Part shown: piece after piece, positions 52,764 to 61,409 of the stretch
Position numbering within the stretch: position 1 is the first letter of the stretch
How the letters are laid out: each line of letters starts with the position of its first letter
Source: Nibricoccus aquaticus
GTDB lineage: Bacteria > Verrucomicrobiota > Verrucomicrobiia > Opitutales > Opitutaceae
Direction: 5' to 3'
Assembly: GCF_002310495.1 (NCBI RefSeq)
Contig: NZ_CP023344.1
Span: 1,302,001-1,366,000, forward strand
Length of the DNA: 64,000 nucleotides
Made by a program: the position numbers and the translations under genes
The notes under the pieces: model-generated
The model's input: the letters and a program-made list of their open reading frames with translations, nothing else
Databases searched by the model: none
What the model was told of the DNA's origin: nothing

Positions 52764-55568
52764 ATGCAACCGTCATCCGCTCGCTCCGCATTCAACCAAT
52801 TCCGCCGCCGGCTGCGCCTCAAGCTGCTCGCTCTCGCCGCACTCTCGCTCGCGTCCTCCGCCATCGCGCAGACCGGCGCCATCACCGGCCGCGTCACGGA
52901 CGCCTCGACCGGCCTCGCCCTCGGCGGAGCCCGCGTCTCCATCCCAGGCACCGCGCTCTCCACCTTCGCCAGCCCTTCCGGCGACTACACCCTCTCCAAC
53001 ATCCCAGCCGGCTCCCTCTCCATCGAGATCAGTTACGTCGGCTATCCCGCCCGCACCGAGCCCGTCACCGTCACCGATGGCGGCTCCGTCCAGCTCGACA
53101 TCCTCTTCGGCGAAGACGTCGTCACGCTCGATACGCTCACCATCCAGGGTGCCGCCGTCGGCTCCGCCCGCGCCATCAATCAACAACGCGCCGCCGACAC
53201 CCTCACCAATATCGTCGCCGCCGACGCCATCGGCCGCTTCCCCGACCAGAATGCCGCCGAGTCCCTCCAGCGCCTTCCCGGCGTCGCCCTCTACCGCGAT
53301 CAAGGCGAAGGCCGCTTCGTCGATCTGCGCGGCCTCAATTACATCTATACCTCCGTCACCCTCAACAACACCAAGCTCGCCAGCCCCGAGGTCGGCGGCC
53401 GCTTCCTCGCCCTCGACGTCGTCCCCGCCGATTCCCTCGCCTCGCTCGAAGTCATCAAAGTCAAAACCCCCGACCAGGACGGCGAAGGCCTCGGCGGCAC
53501 CGTGAACATCCGCACCAAAAGCGCCTTCGACTCCGATGGCCGCGCCGCCAGCGCCACCGCGCAAGGCATCTACAGCGGCCTCACCGAAAAATTCGGCTCC
53601 AAGTTCAACGCCTCCTACTCCGACATCATCGATGGCAAATTCGGTTTCCTCGTCGCCGCCACCTGGCAGGCCCGCAAGTTCGGCTCTCAAAATTATGAAG
53701 TCGATGACGGCTGGGCCCTCCGCACCTCGCCCACCGACGGCCGCCCGTATTACTATCTTCAGGACATCACCTACCGCGACTACGAGATCGAGCGCACCCG
53801 CTACGGTGCCAACCTGAGCTTCGATTACCGCCCTGACTCCGCCACGTCCCTCGGCTTCAAAGCCACCTACAACCGCTTCACCGACGAGGAAAACCGCCAC
53901 GCCCTCTTCATCCCGTTCACCCGCGGCACCGTCACTCAACTCGACCAAAACTCCGCGACCTCCACCGGCGTCTCCCGCCCCCGTCGCGATCTGCGCAACC
54001 GCAAAAAAGACCAGGAGCTCACCGCCTTCTCCATCGACGGAAAAAAGAAAATCGACGCCTGGACCCTCGACGCACAACTCGCCACCTCCCGCGGCCACGA
54101 GGAAAAACCCGCCGAGCTCGTCACCCGCTTCCGCCGCAACGCCTCCGACGGCACCTACCGCTACACCATCACCGACACCTACGACATCACCGTCGATCAA
54201 CTCGCCGGCGCCACCATCGCCAATCCCGCCAGCTACACCACCACCGACCGCGTCGAGCTCACCAGCGAAGACGGCCGCGAGACCGATACCAACGCCGCCC
54301 TCAACGCCCGCTACGACTTCGACTCCGCGCTTCCCACCTACGTGAAGTTCGGCACCGCCTGGCACACGAAAGAAAAGAAAAGCGCCGTGGACGTCACCCG
54401 CTTTACCACACCCGCCAGCTTCAACTTCGCCAACTTCGCCGGCGCGCTCAGCGACTACCCCTACGGACCGCGCGTCCCCCAGATCTCCCCCGAACTCGCC
54501 GTCGGCACCTTCAACGCCAACCGCGCCAGCTACACCGCCTCCCCCGAAGTCGCCGACAGCCAGCTCGAAGACTGGATCACCCACGAAGATGTATTTTCCG
54601 GATATGCCATGGGCGGCCTCACCATCAACCGCACCCAGTTTATCGCCGGCGTCCGTGTCGAGCGGACCGAATTCGAAACCCAGGGCAACCAGCTCCGTGG
54701 CTCCGCCATCACCCCGACCTCCGCCAGCCGTGATTACGACAACGTCCTCCCCATGATCTCCCTCCGCCACGACTTCACCCCGAAGCTCGTCGGCCGTGCC
54801 TCGTACTCCACATCGATCATGCGCCCCGAATTCGGCGAAACCGCCTTCTACCGCGCAGTGGACGACAGCTCCACCAGTGTCGAAACCGGCAACCCCAACC
54901 TCGACACTCTCGAATCAAAAAACTGGGACGCCTCCATCGAATACTACCTGCCCTCCCTCGGCGTCGTCTCCGCCGCCGTCTTCCTTAAACAAGTCGATAA
55001 CTTCAGCTACGCCGACACCGTCGCCAACGGCGACCCGCTCCTCCCCGGCTACAACGCCATCACCTTCCGCAACGGCAGCGACGGCGAAGTCAAAGGCCTC
55101 GAGCTCGCCTGGCAGCAACAGCTCCGCATGTTGCCCCGTCCCTTCGACGGCCTCGGCTTCCTCACCACGCTCACCTTTGTGGACAGCGAAGCAAAATACC
55201 CCACGCGCCCGGGCGAAACCATCCCGCTCATCGGCCAGTCCGATCTTACCGGCAATGCCGCCCTCACGTATGAGAAGTTCGGATTCTTCGCCCGCATCGC
55301 CCTCAACTGGCGCTCCGAGCACCTCCGCGAAGACGAACCCATCGGCGCCAACGCCACCGAAGATCGCTGGATCGACAAACACGCCCAGCTCGACGCCACC
55401 CTCGCCTACAAAATCGGCAGGCAATGGGAGCTCTTCGTCGAAGCCACCAACCTCACCAACGAACCCTTCCTCGTCTATCAACAAGGCGGCGGCACCCCAG
55501 CCAAACGCTTCGTTCAATTCGAAGAATACGACTGGACCGCCAACGTCGGCCTCCGCTGGAAACTCTAA
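52764..55568 (+). CDS. TonB-dependent outer-membrane receptor
   Basis: A 934-residue protein. Signal peptide about 1-36 (LKLLALAALSLASSAIA-Q), then a carboxypeptidase-regulatory-like domain (about 37-115, GAITGRVTDASTGLALGGAR), a plug domain (about 125-235, FPDQNAAESLQRLPGV, GEGRFVDLRGLNYIYTSV) and a 22-strand barrel ending in WTANVGLRWKL with the expected terminal aromatic/hydrophobic pattern. The CarboxypepD-reg plus plug layout is common in receptors for glycans or siderophores; the substrate is unknown. Two exported TonB C-domain proteins are encoded 1-3 kb downstream, but the intervening methyltransferase is on the opposite strand. A terminator follows. Confidence 0.9.
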   Translation: MQPSSARSAFNQFRRRLRLKLLALAALSLASSAIAQTGAITGRVTDASTGLALGGARVSIPGTALSTFASPSGDYTLSNIPAGSLSIEISYVGYPARTEPVTVTDGGSVQLDILFGEDVVTLDTLTIQGAAVGSARAINQQRAADTLTNIVAADAIGRFPDQNAAESLQRLPGVALYRDQGEGRFVDLRGLNYIYTSVTLNNTKLASPEVGGRFLALDVVPADSLASLEVIKVKTPDQDGEGLGGTVNIRTKSAFDSDGRAASATAQGIYSGLTEKFGSKFNASYSDIIDGKFGFLVAATWQARKFGSQNYEVDDGWALRTSPTDGRPYYYLQDITYRDYEIERTRYGANLSFDYRPDSATSLGFKATYNRFTDEENRHALFIPFTRGTVTQLDQNSATSTGVSRPRRDLRNRKKDQELTAFSIDGKKKIDAWTLDAQLATSRGHEEKPAELVTRFRRNASDGTYRYTITDTYDITVDQLAGATIANPASYTTTDRVELTSEDGRETDTNAALNARYDFDSALPTYVKFGTAWHTKEKKSAVDVTRFTTPASFNFANFAGALSDYPYGPRVPQISPELAVGTFNANRASYTASPEVADSQLEDWITHEDVFSGYAMGGLTINRTQFIAGVRVERTEFETQGNQLRGSAITPTSASRDYDNVLPMISLRHDFTPKLVGRASYSTSIMRPEFGETAFYRAVDDSSTSVETGNPNLDTLESKNWDASIEYYLPSLGVVSAAVFLKQVDNFSYADTVANGDPLLPGYNAITFRNGSDGEVKGLELAWQQQLRMLPRPFDGLGFLTTLTFVDSEAKYPTRPGETIPLIGQSDLTGNAALTYEKFGFFARIALNWRSEHLREDEPIGANATEDRWIDKHAQLDATLAYKIGRQWELFVEATNLTNEPFLVYQQGGGTPAKRFVQFEEYDWTANVGLRWKL

Positions 55569-55594
55569 TCCGAATTCACCAAGTTCCTCGCCCA

Positions 55595-55627
55595 AGGCCG
55601 CACAAAAATGTGCGGCCTTTTTATTTA
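55595..55627. terminator. Terminator shared by the receptor and the convergent methyltransferase
   Basis: Stem AAGGCCGCAC / GTGCGGCCTT with loop AAAAAT, then TTTTATTT. It runs into the stop codon of the minus-strand methyltransferase. Confidence 0.85.
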
Positions 55628-56355
55628 GTCCCGGCCAGCCGTCGCAAATTATCGCAGACAATCGCCGCCGCCACGCCCGCGTTGAGCGACTCCGCCCGCC
55701 CGAACCGCGGGATCGTCACCCGCTCCGTCAGCCGCGCCTTCACCGCCTCCGAAAGCCCGCGCCCCTCGCTCCCGATCACCACTACCGCCGCCTCCAGCTT
55801 CGTCAGCGAGTGTACATCACGCCCATCCAGATCGCAGCCGAGCACCGGTACCTGCACGCCAGCCAGCGCCTCCGCCAGCTGCGCCGTGAAAACCATCACG
55901 CGACTGAATGATCCCATGCTCGCGTTGATCACCTTCTGCCCAAACACATCCGCGCAATCCGGCGAGCATACCACCCGGTCAAACGCGTACCAGTCCGCGA
56001 TCCGCAGCAGCGTCCCCACATTCCCCGCATCCTGCACCCCATCCAGCGCCAGCGTGAACCCGCGATTCAATTCCCCCGCCGCCAGCACCGGCCGCACGAT
56101 CCTCCCCACCGCCAGCACACTCGACGGCGTCGGATAATTGCTGATACGCCCCATCTCCTCCTCCGATACTTCCCGCACGGCAACATCCCCGCGCCCATGC
56201 CACGCCGCCGTCGCATAAATCTCCACCAGCTCAAACCCCTCCGCGATCAACTCGCCCACCACCTTCTCCCCTTCGACCGCGAACACCCCCGCCGCCTCGC
56301 GGTGTTTCTTTTCCTGGAGCGAACGCAGTCGTTGGATCTCAGCCTTGGTCAACAT
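55621..56355 (-). CDS. SpoU/TrmH-family RNA 2'-O-methyltransferase
   Basis: A 244-residue enzyme with the SPOUT fold. An N-terminal RNA-binding substrate domain (about 1-80, REAAGVFAVEGEKVVGELI) precedes the catalytic domain with motif 1 LDGVQDAGNVGTLLRIADW, motif 2 VVIGSEGRGLSEAV and motif 3 RAESLNAGVAAAIVCDNL, which build the knotted SAM site. Targets in the family are 2'-O-methylated riboses of tRNA or 23S rRNA; which one cannot be decided here. Convergent with the TonB receptor. Confidence 0.88.
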   Translation of the reverse strand: MLTKAEIQRLRSLQEKKHREAAGVFAVEGEKVVGELIAEGFELVEIYATAAWHGRGDVAVREVSEEEMGRISNYPTPSSVLAVGRIVRPVLAAGELNRGFTLALDGVQDAGNVGTLLRIADWYAFDRVVCSPDCADVFGQKVINASMGSFSRVMVFTAQLAEALAGVQVPVLGCDLDGRDVHSLTKLEAAVVVIGSEGRGLSEAVKARLTERVTIPRFGRAESLNAGVAAAIVCDNLRRLAGTK

Positions 56356-56779
56356 TTCGCCAGCTCAACGCCCGCCCGCACCAAAAGCAAAACCTCCCCG
56401 CAACCTCCGCCATCACCACGCCGCACCACCAAACACACCTTCCTCACCGCACTCACCGCGATACCTGTCCGCGCCAGCCCTCGCCCCACACCGCAACCCG
56501 CCCGTGCTCATTCGCGCCCTCCGACAGACTCGCCTCTCCCACCTCACATCCTCTCTCCATTTTACTCGTCTGCTCACGCCGCCCGCACGCGTATCCAGTT
56601 TCATAATAATCATATTTTTCCGCCTTCGCTCGTTGTGCAAAACACGCCCGGATTTTTTCTAGGGAACTCTCCTTTCAAAAAAAATCATCAAAGCCTTTAT
56701 TCACTGGCACTGGTGTCCGAATGAACTGTCAGGCGGAGCGCTTCCAGTTAACACGGAACCCGTGTCTGCCCCACTAACC
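56356..56779. other. Intergenic region upstream of the TonB C-domain gene
   Basis: No gene was recognised in these 424 bp. The stretch 56640-56705 is AT-rich and could hold a promoter. A palindrome follows directly before the next start (see separate entry). Confidence 0.4.
56751..56765. promoter_or_regulatory. Palindrome ACACGG-AAC-CCGTGT before the TonB C-domain gene
   Basis: Perfect six-base arms with a three-base spacer, ending 14 bp before the ATG. It could be an operator or, in the mRNA, a hairpin that masks the start. Confidence 0.45.
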
Positions 56780-57820
56780 ATGAATCCTACTCGCATGACC
56801 CAAAGTAGCCTCGCCGCGATCGTTCTCACCGCCTTCGCCTGCCTCACCCTCCCCGCTCTCCACGCCGCGCCCCAGCCGCTGATAGATGAAGTCGAGACCT
56901 CCCCCCTCAACTCCAACGCCATCCTCCCGAAAATCATTTCCCAGACCGCCGCCCTCTACCCCGCCGCTCTCGCCCGCACCGGCACCGAGGCCGTCGTCGT
57001 CAGCTTCACCGTCACTAGCGACGGCAAAGTCGAGAACCCCAAAATCATCAGCACGCCCGCCACCCAGCTCGAAGCCCCGGCCAAAAAAGCCGTCCTCGCC
57101 TGGAAATTTCAACCCGGCTCCCGCCTCGGCAAACCCGCCGACTTTCGCCTCAAAGCCCCCGTCACCTTCTCCGTGAACGGCGACGGCATCGAAGACGCCC
57201 CCGCCGCCAGCCGCAAAGTCGCCGCCGTCTATCCCTACGAGCAACTCGTCAAAAACCAGACCGGTTGGGGCGAGGTCGCCTTTGTCGTGGATTACTCAGG
57301 CCGCGCCATCCTCGCCTCCTCCACCGGCGCCAGCGACGCCGCCTTCTCCAAGTCCGTCATCGCCATGCTCGAAGCCACCGAGTTCTCCCCGGCCAAAAAA
57401 GATAAACGCACCGTCATGGCCCCCTCCACCAACCGCGAAAACTTCCGCCCCGACGCCGACCTCGACTTCACCGCCCGCCACGTCCTCTCCGAACTCCGCA
57501 AACCCAAACCTGCCATCTTCAACCTCGCCGACCTCGATGACCGCCCCAAAGCCGTCTCCCAACGCAGCGCCGTCTACCCCCGCTCCATGAAGTCCGACGG
57601 CCTCACCGGCCAGGCCGAGATCGAGTTCATCGTCGACCGCGACGGCCGCGTCCTCTTCCCCCGCATCGTCTCCTCTTCCCACGAAGACTTCGGCTGGGCC
57701 GCCGCCACCGCCGTCGCTCAATGGAAATTTAATCCCCCCATGCGCAACGGCCAGCGCGTCGACGTCCGCATGACTGTCCCCGTCATGTTCGACGCCCAAA
57801 AACTCGCCTCCTCCGACTGA
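56780..57820 (+). CDS. Exported protein with three TonB C-terminal domains
   Basis: A 346-residue protein with a cleavable signal peptide (MNPTRMTQSSLAAIVLTAFA ... ALHA-A) and three TonB C-terminal-like domains: about 55-140 (YPAALARTGTEAVVVSFTVT), 150-215 (YPYEQLVKNQTGWGEVAFVV) and 265-340 (YPRSMKSDGLTGQAEIEFIV, ending WKFNPPMRNGQRV). Real TonB has one such domain, a membrane anchor and a Pro-rich spacer; none of the latter is present. It is therefore probably a free periplasmic or outer-membrane protein. An ATG five codons later (MTQSSLA) and an upstream GTG are possible starts. Its terminator is a hairpin of the GGCGCGTCC type. Confidence 0.8.
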   Translation: MNPTRMTQSSLAAIVLTAFACLTLPALHAAPQPLIDEVETSPLNSNAILPKIISQTAALYPAALARTGTEAVVVSFTVTSDGKVENPKIISTPATQLEAPAKKAVLAWKFQPGSRLGKPADFRLKAPVTFSVNGDGIEDAPAASRKVAAVYPYEQLVKNQTGWGEVAFVVDYSGRAILASSTGASDAAFSKSVIAMLEATEFSPAKKDKRTVMAPSTNRENFRPDADLDFTARHVLSELRKPKPAIFNLADLDDRPKAVSQRSAVYPRSMKSDGLTGQAEIEFIVDRDGRVLFPRIVSSSHEDFGWAAATAVAQWKFNPPMRNGQRVDVRMTVPVMFDAQKLASSD

Positions 57821-57898
57821 TCCCCTCGCACGCGGCCTCAAAACGACCGCTCACTCACCCGCGCACCGCCCATCTCCCGGCGGCTCAGCGCTTCGCCC

Positions 57899-57929
57899 CA
57901 GGCGCGTCCCACCCGGACGCGCCTTTTTC
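57899..57929 (+). terminator. Terminator after the triple TonB C-domain gene
   Basis: Perfect stem GGCGCGTCC / GGACGCGCC with a short loop and five T. Similar arms occur in the XRE terminator. Confidence 0.85.
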
Positions 57930-58009
57930 ATAAAACAGCGCGCGCACCCTAGACGCTCCCACTCCGTTTTCCGATGGAGGCGCGACGCCCCAGGCCCGCT
58001 TTTCCCCTT

Positions 58010-58034
58010 GTAGGGCTCGACCTCGCGTCGAGCC
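58010..58034. repeat. GTAGGG hairpin repeat, copy B
   Basis: Identical over 25 bp to 33267: GTAG, stem GGCTCGAC / GTCGAGCC, loop CTCGC. Confidence 0.85.
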
Positions 58035-58126
58035 GTTCTCGTCAAACTCACCCTCCGACCAAAAAACGCCCCCTGTCCCTTCCGAGGCAGTTCGGCTTGC
58101 CCTCACCCGCGACTCCCCCCTTCCGA

Positions 58127-58182
58127 CTAACCGCCCCTGCCGCATCTGGCTCCTGGCATCTGCCTTCTGGTCATTGGTCACT
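58127..58182. repeat. CTAACCGCCCCTGCC ... TCATTGGTCA element
   Basis: CTAACCGCCCCTGCCGCATC, a short degenerate TGGCATCTGCC stretch, and one and a half CATTGGT units. Same flanks as the array at 33390-33468 and the copy at 59247. Confidence 0.7.
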
Positions 58183-58333
58183 CACCCGCGCCCCAACGCA
58201 TGCGCCGCCCTCTCCGTTTGCGCCCACGCCCGAATGAAAAACACCATCAAGAACCCCCTCCATGAGCCGATACTCATAAACACCTCCCTTACCCACCAGC
58301 TTTCACTCTCAACGCCCCTCACCTCCTACCGTC

Positions 58334-59044
58334 ATGCGCTCCCTTCCCTCCCTCCTCTTATCCCTCACGATCGCATTCGGCACCACCCTCACCGCCCAGA
58401 CCCCCGCTACCGATCGTATCGCGGCCAAATCCGTCCGTAATACCGCCCCCGTTTATCCCTACGAGTTGCTCGTCCAAGGCAAAGAAGGCAGCGCCGAGAT
58501 CCAGTTCACCATCGAGTACTCCGGCAAAGCCATCCTCGCCTCCGTCGTCAGCGCCACCGACCCCGCCTTCGCCAAAGCCCTCCTCGCCGACATCGAGGCC
58601 AACGAATTCCTCCCCCCCCGTGTCAACGGCCAGCCCAAGCTCGCCCAGGCCCAGCTCCGCTACAGCTTCAACAGCACCGCCGGCCTGGACCCCGCCGCCC
58701 GCCTGATCCTCACCGAGCTCCGCAAGCCCATGCCCGGCATCCCCCACGCCGACCTCCTCGATAAAAAACCCGTCCCCGCCCGCCAGGACCAGCCCGTTTA
58801 CCCGTATTCGCTTCTCAGCGACGGCGTCTCCGGCAAAGCGGAAATCGAAGTCGTCATCGACCGCACCGGCCGCGTCCTCTTCCCCCGCATCGTCTCCGCC
58901 ACCAACGACGACATCGGCTACGCCGCCGCCGCCGCCGTCACCCGCTGGCGCTACCTGCCCGGCCAGAAAGCCGGCCAGCCCGTCGATTCCCGCGTCACCG
59001 TCACCATCCATTACGACCAGGCCAAAATGGCCGCCTCCTGGTAA
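58334..59044 (+). CDS. Exported protein with two TonB C-terminal domains
   Basis: A 236-residue protein with a signal peptide (MRSLPSLLLSLTIAFGTTLT-AQ) and two TonB C-terminal-like domains: about 40-110 (YPYELLVQGKEGSAEIQFTI) and 155-230 (YPYSLLSDGVSGKAEIEVVI, VTRWRYLPGQKAGQPV). It is a paralogue of domains 2 and 3 of the neighbouring larger protein: the linker ILTELRKPMPGIPHADLLD matches LSELRKPKPAIFNLADLDD. There is no membrane anchor or Pro-rich spacer. The pair probably arose by duplication with loss or gain of one domain. Function unknown. Confidence 0.8.
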   Translation: MRSLPSLLLSLTIAFGTTLTAQTPATDRIAAKSVRNTAPVYPYELLVQGKEGSAEIQFTIEYSGKAILASVVSATDPAFAKALLADIEANEFLPPRVNGQPKLAQAQLRYSFNSTAGLDPAARLILTELRKPMPGIPHADLLDKKPVPARQDQPVYPYSLLSDGVSGKAEIEVVIDRTGRVLFPRIVSATNDDIGYAAAAAVTRWRYLPGQKAGQPVDSRVTVTIHYDQAKMAASW

Positions 59045-59052
59045 CGCTCCGC

Positions 59053-59078
59053 TGGAGGGACGACCTCCGTGTCGTCCG
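59053..59078. repeat. GGACGAC/GTCGTCC-type palindromic repeat, copy 4
   Basis: Same core as 20454 and 39268, nine bases after the stop of the double TonB C-domain gene. Confidence 0.85.
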
Positions 59079-59091
59079 TTCCGTTTCCGAT

Positions 59092-59118
59092 GTAGGCGGG
59101 CTTCCCTCACCCCGCGAT
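59092..59118. repeat. Diverged GTAGGCGGG hairpin repeat
   Basis: GTAG leader, stem shortened to GCGGG / CCCGC, loop containing CCCTCA. Related to 39230, 47431 and 47943. Confidence 0.65.
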
Positions 59119-59163
59119 TGACCGTTCCCGCCATGCCCGCCCCAAAATCGCGCACAAACCGCC

Positions 59164-59221
59164 TGTAGCCGCGCTTGTCAACGCGTGGCTCCGAGGTGGA
59201 ACGCGCCTCCCCAGGCGCGTT
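59164..59221. repeat. GTAGCC element and AACGCGCCT hairpin
   Basis: GTAGCCGCGCTTGTCAACGC is followed by GAGGTGG and a perfect nine-base-pair stem AACGCGCCT / AGGCGCGTT with loop CCCC. The second hairpin pairs with that at 29775. Confidence 0.7.
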
Positions 59222-59246
59222 GCTCGACGCGGCCCGCTTTCCTGCT

Positions 59247-59282
59247 AACCGCCCCTGCCGCTTCCGGTCATTGGTCATTGGA
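59247..59282. repeat. CTAACCGCCCCTGCC ... CATTGGTCATTGG element
   Basis: Same leader as 58127 and two CATTGG units. The third copy of the element whose array is expanded at 33414. Confidence 0.75.
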
Positions 59283-59349
59283 GAACACGCCGCCCCGGCG
59301 CGCTCTCCAGACTTCCCTCGCCTGCAAAAAGCCCCTTAGCGTCGCGCCG

Positions 59350-60567
59350 ATGAAACGCCTCGCCTCGCTCGTCCTGCTCTTCGCTTTCGCCGCCGCGCTC
59401 GTCACGCCGCTCCTCGCCGCGACCACAGCCGCCCCAGCCAAGACCACCGACGCCTCCCCCGCCGGCGGCATCGCCACCGCCGTGACCACCCTCACCGGCA
59501 TCGCCATCTCCCCGCTCCTCGGCACAGGCGGGTTTGGACTCTATAAATGGTACAAGGCCGAGACCGACGCCGAGAAGTCCGCCCTCCCTTGGTTCGCCAA
59601 ACCCTCCTTCTTCCTCCCCGCTCTCCTCATCGCCGCCCTCTGCGCCCTCAAAGACACTTTCGGCGCCATGGTCCCTCCCGGCTTCAAAAAACCCCTCGAT
59701 GTCCTGGAGACCGTCGAAAACAAAGCCTCCGGCCTCGTCGCCGCCGGTGCCATTGTCCCGTTCACCATGGGCGCACTGAGTTCCTGGATACTCAACTCCG
59801 GTGACTCGACCGCCACCGCCACCCGCAACTTCGCCGACTCCGGCCTCGCCATGATGCACCTCGGTGCCGCCGACCTCTCCTGGCTCCTCAACATCCTCAC
59901 CGTCCCCTTCGGCCTCGCCGTCTTCGCCGTCGTCTGGATGGCCTCGCACGCCATCAACGTCCTCATCCTCCTCAGCCCCTGGGGCGCGATCGATGCCGTC
60001 CTGAAAGCCGCCCGCACCGCCGTCCTCGGCCTCCTCACGATCACCGCCACGCTCGATCCAAAAATCGCCGCCATCGGCTCCCTCATCGTGATCGTCATCG
60101 CCTGGCTCATCGCCGGCTGGGCCTTCCGCCTCACCATCTTCGGCTCACTCTTCTGCTGGGACTTTTTCACCCTCCGCAAAAAACGCTTCACGCCGCAGCC
60201 CACGACCAACCGCCTCTTCAGCGGCGGCGCCCTCAAAGGCGTCCCCATCCGCACCTACGGCAACCTCCTCAACCAGCCCGAAAACGGCCGCCTCATCTTC
60301 ACCTACAAACCCTGGCTCGTCCTCCCCCAACGCACCGCCGAGGTCACCCTCACCGCGCCCTACGTCGCCAAAGGCCTCTTCTTTTCGAGCATCTCCGACG
60401 GCGCCTACACGCTCTTCCTCTTGCCGCCGCGCTACCGCGACCACGAGGAAGAGATCGCAAAGATCTACAAACTCGAAGGCGGCGTCAAAGACGCCGGCCT
60501 TCTCAAAGCCTGGGCCTCCCTCCGCGAACTCTTCGGCGGCAGCGCCACCAAAGCCCAGATCGTGTGA
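59350..60567 (+). CDS. Polytopic membrane protein of unknown function
   Basis: A 405-residue protein: signal peptide or first helix (MKRLASLVLLFAFAAALVTP), then hydrophobic segments at about 35-60, 80-98, 130-152, 178-205 and 230-275, and a cytoplasmic or periplasmic C-terminal domain (about 290-405) with FTYKPWLVLPQRTAEV, LFLLPPRYRDHEEEIAKIYK and LREL. No transport or enzymatic motif was recognised. It follows the two TonB C-domain genes in the same direction after 305 bp of repeats, so co-transcription is uncertain. The start was set at the ATG that opens the signal sequence. Confidence 0.7.
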   Translation: MKRLASLVLLFAFAAALVTPLLAATTAAPAKTTDASPAGGIATAVTTLTGIAISPLLGTGGFGLYKWYKAETDAEKSALPWFAKPSFFLPALLIAALCALKDTFGAMVPPGFKKPLDVLETVENKASGLVAAGAIVPFTMGALSSWILNSGDSTATATRNFADSGLAMMHLGAADLSWLLNILTVPFGLAVFAVVWMASHAINVLILLSPWGAIDAVLKAARTAVLGLLTITATLDPKIAAIGSLIVIVIAWLIAGWAFRLTIFGSLFCWDFFTLRKKRFTPQPTTNRLFSGGALKGVPIRTYGNLLNQPENGRLIFTYKPWLVLPQRTAEVTLTAPYVAKGLFFSSISDGAYTLFLLPPRYRDHEEEIAKIYKLEGGVKDAGLLKAWASLRELFGGSATKAQIV

Positions 60568-60648
60568 CTTCGGGAAAATTCGGTGACAATCGCTAGAGCA
60601 ATTGCGCAACCAACCCAGCACTGCATTCACATCAATTGAGCGGGAAAA

Positions 60649-61146
60649 ATGAGTGCCTACTTCATCAAGCTAGCGCCAAAGAAAATCTCTTCGGCGCTCG
60701 AAGCTTGGTCGTGGCTTCTTGTCGCTGAAAAAAAGCTTATTCTCGTAACCGCGTTTGCTGATGTCTTCTTTGAGTCCGCCGATGGCATTTGGTTTCTCGA
60801 TACCCTTGAGGGCGATTTGAAGCATGTGTGTCAGTCGAGCGAGGATTTGGACGCCATCCTCTCCTCTGATGAAGGAAAAGATCATTACCTCCTGTCTGGC
60901 TTTGTTGATCGGGCCATTCGTGAGGGCAGAATTCTAGGCGAGGAGGAGTGCTACGATTTTCGTCTTCATCCAGTCGTCGGTGGTGCAATCGATTATTCCA
61001 ACATTGAGAAAATTAGCGCTGTGGTGGCGCTTCACATCCGGGGCCAGCTCCACGAGCAAGTTCGGCATCTAGAACCCGGAACGAAAATTTCTAACTTCGT
61101 TTTTGAGCCCGTAAAAACTCCTAAGCCGTGGTGGAAATTATGGTAG
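60649..61146 (+). CDS. DUF1851 / Tdi1-like immunity protein
   Basis: A 165-residue soluble protein. The C-terminal half (about 100-150), with GEEECYDFRLHPVVGGAIDY and ALHIRGQLHEQVRHLEPGTK, matches the pattern of the DUF1851/T6SS immunity protein Tdi1 C-terminal family as I recall it. The N-terminal half has KLILVTAFADVFFESADGIW and FLDTLEGDLKHV. Codon use is much AT-richer than in neighbours, so it was probably acquired. No toxin gene is beside it, which makes it an orphan immunity-type gene. ATG follows GCGGGAAAA rather than a clear Shine-Dalgarno. Confidence 0.65.
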   Translation: MSAYFIKLAPKKISSALEAWSWLLVAEKKLILVTAFADVFFESADGIWFLDTLEGDLKHVCQSSEDLDAILSSDEGKDHYLLSGFVDRAIREGRILGEEECYDFRLHPVVGGAIDYSNIEKISAVVALHIRGQLHEQVRHLEPGTKISNFVFEPVKTPKPWWKLW

Positions 61147-61287
61147 GCATATCTCCACAAACCCAACCCAACCCTGCCCCGCAGAAATCTCCGACTTCCC
61201 TTCCGCCCATGACGCCCAATCAGAAAACTCTTCAGGCGCTGAGATAGAGAAAGTGCCTGGCCTCAATGCTCGCGGCCTCCCCTCCGA

Positions 61288-61325
61288 AATCCTGTTAATC
61301 CCGTTAATCCTGTCCAAAATTCCGA
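61288..61325. repeat. CCTGTTAATCCCGTTAATCC-type dispersed repeat
   Basis: CCTGTTAATCCCGTTAATCC followed by TGTCCAAAATTCCG. Its internal 10-bp period and AT-rich tail resemble short dispersed repeats seen in other bacterial genomes. Single copy in this window. Confidence 0.5.
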
Positions 61326-61409
61326 CGCCTTCGCGTTCAGCTTCGTCTCCCCGGGCCGCACCCTCCCGCCAATCCTCGCTTCCTACTAAACGCGGCGAAC
61401 TACCAACGC

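Larger units (their letters stand above)
57821..58333. other. Repeat-rich gap between the two TonB C-domain genes
   Basis: No gene was seen in these 513 bp. In order they hold a terminator, a broken GATGGAGGCGCG element (57972), the GTAGGG copy identical to 33267, and a CTAACCGCCCCTGCCGCATC element leading into TGGTCATTGGTCA (58127-58182). Confidence 0.6.
59045..59349. other. Repeat-rich gap after the second TonB C-domain gene
   Basis: No gene was seen in these 305 bp. Five dispersed elements follow one another, listed separately, up to about 70 bp before the next start. Confidence 0.6.

Noticed and set aside
52773-54770. A 665-codon open frame antisense to the TonB receptor
   Set aside because: Low-complexity Gly/Val/Glu composition and no domains; produced by codon bias.
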